Source: Closterium sp. Naga37s-1
Taxonomy: Eukaryota > Streptophyta > Zygnematophyceae > Desmidiales > Closteriaceae
Direction of reading: 5' to 3'
Assembly: GCA_947471745.1 (NCBI GenBank)
Contig: CANJKZ010001042.1
Location: 21,226-85,225, forward strand
Length of the DNA: 64,000 bases
Shown here: positions 6,301 through 13,866 of the stretch, in pieces
How positions within the stretch are numbered: position 1 is the stretch's first letter
Layout of the letters: the number at the start of each line of letters is the position of its first letter
Translations under genes and position numbers: made by a program
Notes under the pieces: model-generated
What the model was told of the DNA's origin: nothing
The model's input: the letters and a program-made list of their open reading frames with translations, nothing else
The model's database searches: none

Positions 6301-8160
6301 GCACTCAACACATGTGACATGGTTCAAGCAGAAGACCAACCTACATGCGGTATGTCTGACATTCCCTGGCATGCCATTCCCTGCCATGTCGTATCGTATG
6401 TTCGCCTGCCCTCCCATGCATGTGGTATGTTCGCCCTGCCTTATCATGCCATTCCCGGCCATCAGTTCTGTCCGCCGTGCCATGGCATGGCTGTCGAGGC
6501 TCCTCTAAAGGCAACATGGTGCATGTGACATGGTTCAAGAGGAAGACCAACCTGCATGCGGTATTTGCCATGCCATCCCATGCCATGGCATGCCATGCCA
6601 TCCCATGCCATGCGAACAGCAGCTGCATTGCCATACTGCACCTCATCACCCGTGCCCTCTATGTCCTCTATGTCCTCTCCGCCCTCTCCACTCCTCTTCA
6701 CACTTCTCCACCGTGCTCCACCGCTCTGCATCAGGTGTGGGATAGCTTTATCATAGCCTCGGCCATCCATCTGCGCTACAATGGCTGTCACACCGCCATG
6801 CTGCATCACATCACCCACCAACTCGCCTCTGACTGGCCTCTAATCCCTACTGAAGCCTTTTCCATCCCTCTCCACCCCTCTCCACCGCTCTCCACTCCAG
6901 GTGTGGGACGACTACATCAAGGCCTCAGCCATCGATCTGCACTACAATGGCAGTCACACCAACATGCTGCATCACATCGCCAACCAACCCTCATGCCCTG
7001 GTCCCTTCACCCTCCCACCCCTCCCAACCCCTCTCCATGCCTCCCAAACTCCCTCACATCCCTCCAGGTGTGGGACAACTACATCATAGCCACGGCCATC
7101 CACCGGCACTACAACGGCAACAGCACCGCCATGCTGCATCACATCGCCCACCAACTCGCCTCTGACTGGCGCCCTCTCATCCCTGCTTGGGCCTCCTGCC
7201 CTGGGGATAATCGTTCTTATCCTGGTGGTGCTGCTGCTGCTGATGCAGCATCGACCGTTCCTCCTGCTCAGGCTGCTGCCTGCCCAGCTGTGTAAGTGCC
7301 TCTGCTCACCACATATCGCCTCTGACTGGCGCCCTCACATTCCTACCTGGGCCTCCTGCCCTGGCGATGTCCCTTCTCCTGCACCTACTGATGCTGCTGG
7401 TGAGACTCCGGGTGCTGCTGCTGCTGAATCTCCATTGGTGCTCTCGCCTGCTCAAGCTGCTGCCTGCAAAGCTGTGTAAGTGCCTCTGCCCTCCACGCAC
7501 TTGATTCTGACTGGCGCCCCCTCACTCCACCCATCTTTTGAGGCGCCTCAAAAGGCACACTCTGGCCCATCTGCGAATCTCATCGCATCTGCTCGCATCT
7601 CCTTGCATCGCCTCGCCCAATCAGATATGCCATGGAGAGCGCAAAGGATGCATGCAAGTGGGCCTATCGCAACGCGACACCTGGAGCCATGCTTGGAGGT
7701 CTGTCTTTGTGCATGCAAATTGTCTTCAGGAAGAAAAAAGCCATTGCTTGTCAGGCACGGACGTTGCTCATGTGTGAAATTCCACTCGTTATTTCCTAGG
7801 CTCGTTTAAGAGATGCAAAAAGCATACAGTTCTGACGTTTCCCCACTTCCGCACGCCATACCTACCAAAGTTGTTTTTTTTCCTCTCCATATGCCGTTCA
7901 AATCAACGGTGCTCTTCCTTTCGCAAAGACCCTTCTCTACCAACCATTTAAACCCGGCATTGCCTCCTATTTCCGCCCGCCCTCCTACCCATCCTTGTCC
8001 TCAATTTCACCGCACTGCACCATCCACTTCTTCATCAAACTCCAAAGATGAGTATTTCAAGTCTCGCCTGCCCGTTGTGGAGAGGCGCATTGCAATGGGT
8101 GGGGTGCGCCTTGGCCGTATTCTCAACCACATATTTGCTCCACTTAGGGCTGAACAGTAA
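2332..8160 (+). CDS. S1/P1-type nuclease copy B, seven-exon gene (probably damaged)
   Basis: A plant BFN/ENDO-like member of the S1/P1 family: zinc-dependent, secreted or vacuolar single-strand nucleases acting on RNA and DNA. Seven exons in order: 2332-2487, 2836-3016, 3630-4179, 4576-4659, 7068-7291, 7625-7698 and 8048-8160. All junctions are GT-AG, and phases agree except after exon 3. Ligands seen: W1 and H6 (WGHVGH), D45 (SWAD), H60 (LHF), H126 (PLH), H149 (NLH) and D153 (WD). Exon 3 lacks the 16 bases that in copy C code the HF of AHFAGD, which removes H116 and shifts the frame through exon 4. The start at 2332 gives a signal peptide that would expose the essential N-terminal Trp after cleavage. 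Extra copies of exons 2, 4 and 5 lie in the introns. It is either a young pseudogene or an allele rescued by alternative exons. Family confidence is high, intactness low. Confidence 0.85.
2558..2641 (+). pseudogene. Hybrid exon 1 / exon 2 copy
   Basis: Reads GHDGHAFTALLPPIAKASIP then AVRSWAHQ. The first eight residues match the end of exon 1 (GHVGHAFT) and the rest matches the middle of exon 2 (ALLPPVAEGSLPAVCSWAD). No intron separates them, so this is a deletion or retrocopy-like fusion of the two exons. Confidence 0.6.
2697..2772 (+). pseudogene. Partial exon-2 copy of nuclease B
   Basis: Starts after a pyrimidine-rich acceptor (TATCCAG) with GCAGCAGCAGCAGTG, then codes a decayed version of ALLPPVAEGSLPAVCSWAD. 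It stops resembling exon 2 after about 75 bases. The same acceptor type (ATCCAG) precedes the intact copy at 2836. Confidence 0.6.
2836..3016 (+). CDS. Nuclease B exon 2: SWADD and LHF zinc ligands
   Basis: 181 bp in phase 0, ending in phase 1 at C with GTGAGT. It codes ALLTNEAAAAVKALLPPVAE, GSLPAVCSWADD, a WEWSMPLHFAGTPDF segment and ACSYDER. It matches the plant family through D45 of SWAD and H60 of LHF. It follows exon 1 in frame. Confidence 0.85.
3048..3144 (+). pseudogene. Second exon-2 copy with internal deletion
   Basis: Contains the CTGCCGTGTGCTCG segment, then skips to TCTGCACTTCATTGACCCTG and ends TATGACGAACGCC with a GTGAGT donor, as in intact exon 2. The middle of the exon is lost and the frame is broken. 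Confidence 0.6.
3163..3341. repeat. Microsatellites in nuclease B intron 2
   Basis: A run of TACGG-type units (about 3163-3207) and an alternating TA tract (about 3300-3338). Both lie between the decayed second exon-2 copy and exon 3. Confidence 0.8.
3630..4179 (+). CDS. Nuclease B exon 3 with long low-complexity insertion
   Basis: After acceptor CCCTACAG it completes an Arg codon and reads DCTFAHHPGVCVANAIVNYT, the family's glycosylated NYT segment. It ends with HYNLTEALM before a GTGAGG donor. In land-plant homologues NYT and HYNLTEALM lie some 20 residues apart; here more than 130 codons lie between them, with a Pro/Ser-rich part, an acidic Glu/Gly part from a purine minisatellite (3892-3965) and an Ala run. 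Relative to copy C, 16 bases are missing from the end, which removes AHFA and shifts the frame. Confidence 0.8.
3892..3965 (+). repeat. Purine-only minisatellite inside exon 3
   Basis: Tandem GGAGAAGGGGAAGAG-type units of 15-18 bp that translate as EEGEGEE. The matching tract in copy C is at 51990-52045. The all-purine strand could form a triplex, which is an inference from composition only. Confidence 0.8.
4193..4210. repeat. Imperfect palindrome of the TTTTGAG core family
   Basis: TTATTAGACGTCTCAAAG, thirteen bases after the exon-3 donor of nuclease B. It shares its asymmetry (a TATTA-type left half) with the reverse complement of the large palindrome at 51555-51606. Confidence 0.6.
4395..4530 (+). 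pseudogene. Two decayed exon-4 copies flanking a palindrome
   Basis: Copies start at 4395 and 4506 after TTCAG acceptors. The first reaches the GTGACATGG segment and then CCCTCTAATTTCTCT. The second jumps from CTGCACGTGG straight to the same CCTCTAATTTCTCT tail. The 22-bp palindrome at 4468-4489 sits between the two tails, so the pair is a local tandem duplication with the palindrome at its junction. Confidence 0.65.
4468..4489. repeat. Short perfect palindrome with TCGA centre
   Basis: A 22-bp perfect inverted repeat: TGTTTTGAGTC followed by GACTCAAAACA. It differs from the 165 and 538 copies by A to T and T to A at paired positions, so the symmetry is kept. Confidence 0.85.
4576..4659 (+). 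CDS. Nuclease B exon 4: PLH and NLH zinc ligands
   Basis: 84 bp, phase 0 at both ends, coding PLHLGFTSDFGGNSVHVTWF and KQKTHLHA. It lies between a GTGCAG acceptor and a GTATGT donor. Of the exon-4 copies in B, this is the only one that is complete. It carries H126 (PLH) and H149 (HLH in place of NLH). Confidence 0.8.
5415..5818. repeat. Series of about ten consecutive hairpins
   Basis: Back-to-back inverted repeats with different sequences. Stems include AAAACGG/CCGTTTT (5436-5454), ACAGTT/AACTGT (5533-5548), ATTCCGA/TCGGAAT (5551-5571), GCACGACCAG/CTGGTCGTGC (5601-5625, with an outer CGCGCA/TGCGCG), GGACAGGGCGA/TCGCCCTGTCC (5638-5663) and GTTGCGA/TCGCAAC (5665-5698). Downstream are CGAGC/GCTCG, GGGCCC/GGGCCC, GGTCAAG/CTTGACC (around 5758-5781) and CTTTGAC/GTCAAAG (5803-5818). 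Loops are short (2-10 bases). Confidence 0.8.
5903..6072. repeat. Degenerate tandem TCATTTGAGC / TCATGAGAGC repeats
   Basis: About fourteen short units of the type GCTTCATTTGAG, GCGCATCATGAG and GCCTCATTTGAG. The word set matches the hairpin at 2120-2187. It lies inside the LTR-like insertion. Confidence 0.75.
6512..6560 (+). pseudogene. Another half copy of exon 4 in nuclease B
   Basis: Codes NMVHVTWFKRKTNLHA. It is preceded by GGCTCCTCTAAAG and followed by GTATTT, a weakened donor. A long ATGCC microsatellite follows. Confidence 0.65.
6735..6990 (+). pseudogene. Two partial exon-5 copies of nuclease B
   Basis: Copies start at 6735 (after GCATCAG, coding VWDSFIIASAIHLRYNG and on to HQLASDW) and at 6901 (after CTCCACTCCAG, coding VWDDYIKASAIDLHYNGSHT). 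Neither reaches the CPGD segment or the GTAAGTG donor. The order of sub-types matches the copies in A at 1585-2068. Confidence 0.7.
7068..7291 (+). CDS. Nuclease B exon 5 (intact copy)
   Basis: 224 bp from phase 0 to phase 2, between CCTCCAG and GTAAGTG. It codes VWDNYIIATAIHRHYNGNST, AMLHHIAHQLASDWRPLIPA, WASCPGD, an Ala-rich loop and AAACPAV. It supplies zinc ligand D153 (WD) and the ...C...ACP segment seen in plant homologues. The final GT plus A of exon 6 makes Val. Confidence 0.85.
7310..7475 (+). pseudogene. 3'-half copy of exon 5 in nuclease B
   Basis: Codes ASDWRPHIPTWASCPGDVPS, then a low-complexity stretch and SPAQAAACKAV, and keeps the GCTGT/GTAAGTG donor. It has no acceptor of its own. 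A still smaller piece (TCTGACTGGCGCCCCCTCAC, around 7506-7526) follows, immediately upstream of the palindrome at 7535. Confidence 0.7.
7535..7554. repeat. Short perfect palindrome with GGCGCC centre
   Basis: CTTTTGAGGCGCCTCAAAAG, a 20-bp perfect inverted repeat. Its variable paired positions are G and C, where other copies have A/T or T/A. It directly follows a truncated exon-5 fragment. Confidence 0.85.
7625..7698 (+). CDS. Nuclease B exon 6
   Basis: 74 bp after CAATCAG, coding YAMESAKDACKWAYRNATPG and AMLG, before a GTCTGT donor. It matches the plant YA-ES-LACKYAYRNATPG-TLG segment, including the NAT glycosylation site. The upstream intron carries CTCGCATCT-type short repeats that serve as the pyrimidine tract. 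Confidence 0.85.
8048..8160 (+). CDS. Nuclease B exon 7 (C-terminus and stop)
   Basis: After CCAAAG it completes an Asp codon and reads EYFKSRLPVVERRIAMGGVR, LGRILNHIFAPLRAEQ and TAA. This is the conserved C-terminal helix of plant S1/P1 nucleases (D-YF-SRLPVVE-R-A-GG-RLA-LN-IF). A TGTAA/AATAAA pair lies about 40-50 bases downstream. Confidence 0.9.
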
Positions 8161-9150
8161 AAATGCAGTGATGTAGGATTGTACAGTCCGATGAAAGGGT
8201 GTAACAATAAAATTGGGCGCACTTCCTTTGTAATTGTACTGCACTACAAACATCTGAGGAGGAGGTTACATAAACGGATCAAGGGTGCACCAACAACCTA
8301 CAATGCTATAAGGTCCTTTGCAAGGATTTTAGGCATCCTGATATCCTGATGGCCGGTGGTGTTGTCTAAGGAGAGAAGCTTGGTACAGTAGCACGGAAGC
8401 TCTGGGCCTGGGGCTGAGGAATTAAACGGGAACCATCAGGCCCTACGATATCAAGAATTTTTCCCTGAAATTCCTGATTTCCAGGGGTTTTTTTTTTTTA
8501 CCTACCCTGAATTTCCAGTGTTCAGCTTTTTGTGGGGCTGATTTTTCAGCCTTTACATGCCACATGACTCTGAAATTTCAGGAATTTTTTTTAGTGACAC
8601 TGATGCCATTACGTTGTAACAAATATGACCCTGAAAGCGATTCCTACACGGTCCGAGTGTAGGTAGTTGGCCGGAAGTACAGGGAATATCAGATTCCCGC
8701 GGTGCCAGCAAGGCCTGGCGGTGACCACCGGACAAATTTGCCCACATTGATGGTTGCTTAGTTGGCGCGCCTGGTCCGATCATTGGCCACATTTGCAGCA
8801 TTATGTGACTTGACCAATTACAAGGTTGCAGCACAGCGATGCTGGCAGGCTGCGATGCAAGGGATTCTGTCCCATGTGTTGCACCCACAGGCCAGTGGCC
8901 CGTTTTGTCTAGGTCGTGCTAGCAAGCGCTGATGCATCCGCGCCGCCCAGCCGTGCTACCTGCCATCCAGGCTCCCATCCCATTCTGCCTCATGCCTTCC
9001 TTCCATCCGCTTGGGGTTTCATTGCGTTGCTGCCTGGTGTACCAAGAGGCAGTCAGCCGTGTGTTTCCTCTTCCTGGCAAACCTCTATCCTTTTTCTCGT
9101 TAGGCAAGTTCGTAAGTCCCGTTAGATGCTGCTTAGTAGCGCTGCAATCA
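8161..9150. other. Intergenic; T-rich inverted repeats
   Basis: No gene recognised. Around 8455-8600 are several CCTGAAATT/AATTTCAGG inverted words next to T-runs. They resemble the ends of the hAT-type element at 56011-56543, but no matching target duplication was found. The upstream extension of the ORF at 9151 (from 8932) is probably non-coding. Confidence 0.4.
8200..8210 (+). promoter_or_regulatory. Candidate polyadenylation signal
   Basis: TGTAA immediately followed by CAATAAAA, about 40 bases after the stop of nuclease B. Both motifs are known algal or plant poly(A) signals. It is positional evidence only. Confidence 0.4.
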
Positions 9151-9864
9151 ATGGCGGACCACCCGGACGCCATTGAACAAACTGGCGACCACGGCGATGA
9201 TGCCCATCGTCGTTCGCCAGTTGATATTTCCGATGCAGTTACCGGCCTGGATCTGCTTTTCTCCAGCTTCGCGCAAGTCGATAACCATGGAAAGGCGCTT
9301 GTTGTTGCGCCGCCCGTCGATATTCCATTCGAACCCATAGATGAGCCTTTGTGTCCCTCCCCTACAGAGCCAGTGTTGGAGCAAGACAGCTCCAACCCTT
9401 CTGTTGAAGAAACTGCGGCGGTACCAGTGGCTAAGAAGAACGCCAGGTACACGCAGTCAACGCTGACGTGGGGCAAGAAGGGAGGTAACGCAGGAGCAAC
9501 ACCGACTTTGCCTGCCGACCAACGATCGACGCCCGCCACCGCAGGCACGCAGTTGTCACCATCAACTCCTGGGCCTTCTAAATCGTGGCAGCGGGGGAGC
9601 CTCAAAGACGCCCGCCTTGAAGACCTGATCACGATGTCTCTCCTCGAGTATGCGCCCAACTACGATGAGGTGGTGCAGATCTGGCGCAGCTACAAGAAGC
9701 GCCACCCACTTGGCAATGTGGCGGCACCTTCAGCAAGAGAGGGGGAGGGCAGTGGTGGCAAGGGAAAGGAGGCAGTTGAGGAGGAGTTGGAAGCACCGCG
9801 GGCTAAGGGAAGTGATGATGACGATGACAATTACAAGCAGGCCTCATCTGATGATGATTATTGA
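9151..9864 (+). CDS. Uncharacterised acidic-tailed protein, 237 residues
   Basis: I do not recognise the family. The frame is open from 8932, but the ATG at 9151 starts a better protein (MADHPDAIEQTGDHGDDAHR) because the upstream part reads like non-coding sequence. Seen: an acidic N-terminal half, a basic KKNARYTQSTLTWGKKGG patch, a Ser/Pro/Thr-rich linker, a possible helical domain (LEDLITMSLLEYAPNYDEVV, then QIWRSYKKRH) and an acidic C-terminus ending SDDDY. The composition suits a nuclear or DNA-associated protein; the QSTLTW patch resembles PIP-box-like or transposase N-terminal linkers, which is only a guess. No intron is needed. It may be a lone exon or a transposon-derived ORF. Confidence 0.45.
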   Translation: MADHPDAIEQTGDHGDDAHRRSPVDISDAVTGLDLLFSSFAQVDNHGKALVVAPPVDIPFEPIDEPLCPSPTEPVLEQDSSNPSVEETAAVPVAKKNARYTQSTLTWGKKGGNAGATPTLPADQRSTPATAGTQLSPSTPGPSKSWQRGSLKDARLEDLITMSLLEYAPNYDEVVQIWRSYKKRHPLGNVAAPSAREGEGSGGKGKEAVEEELEAPRAKGSDDDDDNYKQASSDDDY

Positions 9865-12235
9865 ACTCGCCCATAGAAATGCTATGCTTCATGCTGTTAG
9901 AGACTAAGGACGGAGTCTATGAAGATTAGGAGCCGAAATATCTCAAAATCGTTGGGCCTAGTTTCTGGACAGAAAAGTCGAGTTCACAAGAACTGCCGTC
10001 GACAAAAAGTTCACGGTCAAAACTTCACCAAACTCAGATATGTTGTAGCCCTATTCCGTGGCTACAATTCCCAATTTGAATCGTATCAAGACGTGAAGTA
10101 AATCTCGACTTATCAATTTCGGCGCACAGGGGGGTATGCTGCCATGAGAACTTAACTCAATGATAAGAGTCTCACAATTTCACAATTACTACACAAGAGA
10201 GTTAGAGTAGCAATAAACCAGGTGGGATGGGATGAAGATGCCGAGAGGGAATGTCCCAAGAGAGTCCCCAACTAAGGAAACCCCATGCCACACAATTCCC
10301 CTCTCCATAGGCAACCCCACTTTCACTTTTGTCACTTTCCCAACCCATGCCATCCACCTTGCCCAACTTGGCCACACTTGCCAACCTGGTTTGGCTCCTC
10401 CCAACCACTTGGCAGCATCTACAGTGATGTTGACGAATTTCCCAACCCCCAAAAGTCTGTACCCCATATTGAGTCACTTCACAACTTCCCAAAGTCGTCG
10501 CATCACAAACAAATCTTTGAACGATCATAACTTCCTCGTTCTTGCTTCGATCGCGACGATTCTTGGTTCGTCGGAAAGCTCTTGAGCAGAGGAGCCACTT
10601 CAGATATCTGCTCAAGCCAAATAACATTCACACATATTCAGGAAATCCAAACCACATCAAACACAAATTCTTGCACACGCTCACACCATGCATGCAATGC
10701 ACAAACATGTGATGGGAGGCAGACGGACGTGAATGCAAGTGATAGCATCACATAACACATGCCTTGCCTAGCTACCTAGCTAGCTAGCTAGACTATGGTT
10801 TAGATTAGAGAGTAGAAGGCTGAACCCTAGTGTTTTCTAACTATTATAGAGACTTTTAATAACACCAGGCTTTGTTTGTGGGGAATACTGATGCATCAGA
10901 CTTTTTTTTTGGCAACACTGAACTTTCATTCTTTTTTTTTTTGGGACACTGTCGATCAGGGATGCTACACAGAGGGACCCTGATGCACTTACGTGCCTAA
11001 AAGTGAATATGAGGGCCTGGGAACCATACCGTAGGGAAGAAAACGGGTTGTTGAAATAGGTTTTACAAGCATTACACTGCACCCTGTACCGTAGTTCCGT
11101 CAATTGGCCGTATAACTGCACAGCTATCGGTCACGACACGAGAATAACGAATGGATGTAACCGCGTGTTGTGTGCACGAGCGCTTCGCTGGCGACTCTCT
11201 GGACATTCACGGGCGATCTGCGAGACAAGGAAATACGAGATGTGGTAACAAGGGACGGATGAACAAATTGTAAGTCGAAATATCCGCGGTTCAGTGAGGC
11301 TTGCTGCGATCAAGTGAGATCAATTGAGGTTCCGAGCGTTTAGATCCGCTGCTTGTCGAAACGAAACTGTTTGACGCAAATGGCAACCCAGCAGCAGCTT
11401 GACATTCTACCCACAGATACCCCAAGCATGGCGGAACGCAGCCACGACACACACAGCTCATTTCATACCGTTCGTGAAATTCGCGCACTCACAAGGGCGT
11501 GTTACGTACCCCTGCTTTTCGTGGCTGGTCGGGGCGACCGATCAGCTGTCTGAGCAACCGAAGAACATCGTACAATACCAAGGTGGGGTATTTTACCACC
11601 GCTTTATACGTAAGTTTTTCCAAATTCCAGATTGCCCGGTTGGGTCGACCGTCACAAGCTGACGACGTATGTAACACGCTCCATCGCGAGTCGAATATCC
11701 TCTACTTTTTTTTTTTTTGCCCGACCATGTCTAGGCTGGCCTAGGGCCCCGAAACCACGCCCTCCAAAAGCGGACGGGGTATATGAAGTTTGGAGACAGA
11801 ATCTTCTGTGCTATCTTTTCCTACTTCCCTAATGCTTTCCTGCTTGAACCTGACCTAGTGGGTTTTTGTCAGCCCTTCGTAGGACGTGCCAGCGGGTTGT
11901 GCTGACACACAATAGGCAATCTCATAGTCCCTTCATCCCAAAATATTGTTCGACGAAATCTCTATCCCTAGGACCCAACAGGTTACCCCAAGGAGGGATA
12001 CCCCAAGTTCCAATCAAGGATACCTGCGGAGACCTCGGCACGCATTCGTTCATTTTCCCGAGATAACCAAACAAGTGACGTAACCCAAGCGTGAACCCAT
12101 CGAAACCACTCCCAGCCTTTTGGAACAAATCACACGCAAGCCGCTTCCGCGCTGTGAAAAACATAGCCAAGGTGCCTTGTTCTGCTTCTCTCCTGATTCG
12201 CTAGGGAGGACGAGTGATGTGAGCCTGCCCCGAAA
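9865..12235. other. Gene-poor stretch with degraded repeat sequence
   Basis: No gene recognised. It holds a CTAGCTAG run (about 10769-10793), T-runs near 10900-10950 with an ATCAGGG/CCCTGAT hairpin (around 10957-10995), an inverted-repeat unit at 11497-11679 and a T-run near 11706. The segment 9930-10620 has the look of LTR-type sequence (purine run AGGGGGGTATG at 10129, then TGCTGCC), but no paired LTR or target duplication was found. Confidence 0.4.
11497..11679. mobile_element. Possible MITE-like inverted-repeat unit
   Basis: Ends GCGTGTTACGTA (11497-11508) and ACGTATGTAACACGC (11665-11679) are near-complementary. The central AAGGTGGGGTATTTTACCACC is also self-complementary. It can fold into one long imperfect hairpin of about 180 bp. 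No clear target duplication. Confidence 0.35.
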
Positions 12236-13866
12236 CACGGAAGGATCCGCACATGTGCAGAAAGTGCACGTGGCGCTCTTCATTCGCGAGCGCCGATGAC
12301 CGATGATGCTCGCAGCCCTCCCACGCCCTTGCTGGCTTGGCATAAGGCCCAGACAAGCGCAGCCACGTGACCCAGCGGAAGAAAAACGCTCAAACGAGCG
12401 CTTCCAGCCCCAAAATGCGGAAGGATCCGCACATGTGCAGGAAGTGCAGCGGGCGCTCTTCATTTGCGAGCGCCGATGACCAATGATGCTTGCAACCCTA
12501 CCACGCCCTTGCTGGCTTGGCAATAGGCCCAGACAAGCGCATCCACGTAACCCGGTGGAAGAAAAACACTTTGAACGAGCGCTTCGAGCCCCAGAATGCT
12601 GAAGGATCCGCACATGTGCAGGAAGTGCAGCAGGCGCTCTTCATTCGCGAGCGCCGATGACCGAAGATGCTCGCAACCCTCCCACGCCCTTGCTGGCTTG
12701 GCAATAGGCCCAGATAAGCGCAGCCACGTGACTCGGCGGAAGAAAACCGCTCGGAACGAGCGCTTCCAGCCCCAAAACGCGGAAGGATCCGCGCATGTGC
12801 TGGAAGTGTAGCGGACGCTCTTCATTCGCGAGCGCCGATGACCGATGATGCTCTCACACCTCACCCGCCCTTGCTGGCTTGGCAATAGGCCTAGAAAAGC
12901 GCAGCCATGTGACCCGGCGGAAGAAAAACGCTCGGAACGAGCGCTTCCAGCCCCAAAACGCGGAAGGATCCGCACATGTGCAGGAAGTGCAGCGGGCGCT
13001 CTTCATTCGCGAGTGTTGATGACCGATGATGCTCGCAACCCTCTCATGCCCTTGCTGGCTTGGCAATAGGCCCAGACAAGTGCAGCCACAAACGCTCGGA
13101 ATGAGCGCTTGCAGGCCCAAAACGTGGAAGGATCCGCACATGTGCAGGAAGTGCAGCGGGCGCTCTTCATTCTCGATCGCCGATGTCTGATGATGCTCGC
13201 AACTTTCCCACGCCCGTGCTGGCTTGGCAATAGGTCCAGACAAGCGCAGCCACGTGACCCGGTGGAAGAAGAACGCTCGGAACGAGCGCTTCCAGCCCCA
13301 AAACGCTCGGAAGGATCCGCACATGTGCAGGAAGTGCAGCGGGCGCTCTTCATTCGCGAGCGCCGATGACCGAAGATGCTCGCAACCCTCCCACGCCCTT
13401 GCTGGCTTAACAGTAGGCCCAAACAAGCGTAGACACGTGACCCGGCGGAAGAAAAACGTTCGGAACGAGCGCTTCCAGCCCCAAAATGCAGAAGGATCCG
13501 CACATGTGCAGGAAGTGCAGCGGGTGCTCTTCATTTGCGAGCGCCGATGACACATGATGCTCCCAACCCTCTCACGCCCTTGCTGGCTTGGCAAAAGGCC
13601 CAAACAAGCGCAGACACGTGACCCGGCGGAAGAAAAACCTTCGGAACGAGCGCTTCCAGCCCCAAAACGCGGAAGGATCCGCACATGTGCAGGAAGTGCA
13701 GCGGGCGCTCTTCATTCGCGATCGCTGATGACCGATGATGCTCGCAACCCTCCCACGCCCTTACTGGCTTGGCAATAGGCCCAGACAAGTGCAGCCACAA
13801 ACGCCCGGAACGAGCGCTTCCAGCCCAAAAACGCGGAAGGATCCGCACATGTGCAGGAAGTGCAGC
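12236..13866 (-). repeat. 181-bp satellite, block I (inverted), about 9 monomers
   Basis: Head-to-tail monomers read on the minus strand, 1631 bp, almost exactly nine units. Each holds GGATCCGCACATGTGCAGGAAG on the plus strand, i.e. a BamHI site per monomer. The right edge cuts into the reverse transcriptase region of the Copia fossil at 13867. The left edge meets unique sequence near 12236. Confidence 0.9.

Larger units (their letters stand above)
4833..6310. mobile_element. LTR-like insertion (probable solo LTR) with CATGT target duplication
   Basis: A 1478-bp segment that begins TGTTGACC and ends CTCAACA, so its ends are a short TGTTG/CAACA inverted repeat. It is flanked by CATGT on both sides (4828-4832 and 6311-6315). 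TG...CA ends with a 5-bp target duplication are the signature of an LTR retroelement. No gag or pol is seen, so a solo LTR is the simplest reading. It contains the hairpin series at 5415-5818 and a TCATTTGAGC-type repeat tract. Confidence 0.65.
4810..6349 (+). pseudogene. Half copy of exon 4 split by an LTR-like insertion
   Basis: The 5' piece (4810-4832, GGCAGCAGGGTGCATGT) and the 3' piece (6311-6349, CATGTGACATGGTTCAAGC and on to a GTATGT donor) are halves of one exon-4 copy. The element at 4833-6310 lies between them and has duplicated the target CATGT. Upstream of the 5' piece is the GGCTCCTCTAAAGG motif common to the half copies. Confidence 0.75.

Noticed and set aside
7813-8047. The upstream part of the long frame that contains exon 7 of nuclease B
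   Set aside because: The exon proper begins at 8048 after CCAAAG in the phase required by exon 6. The upstream part is intronic.
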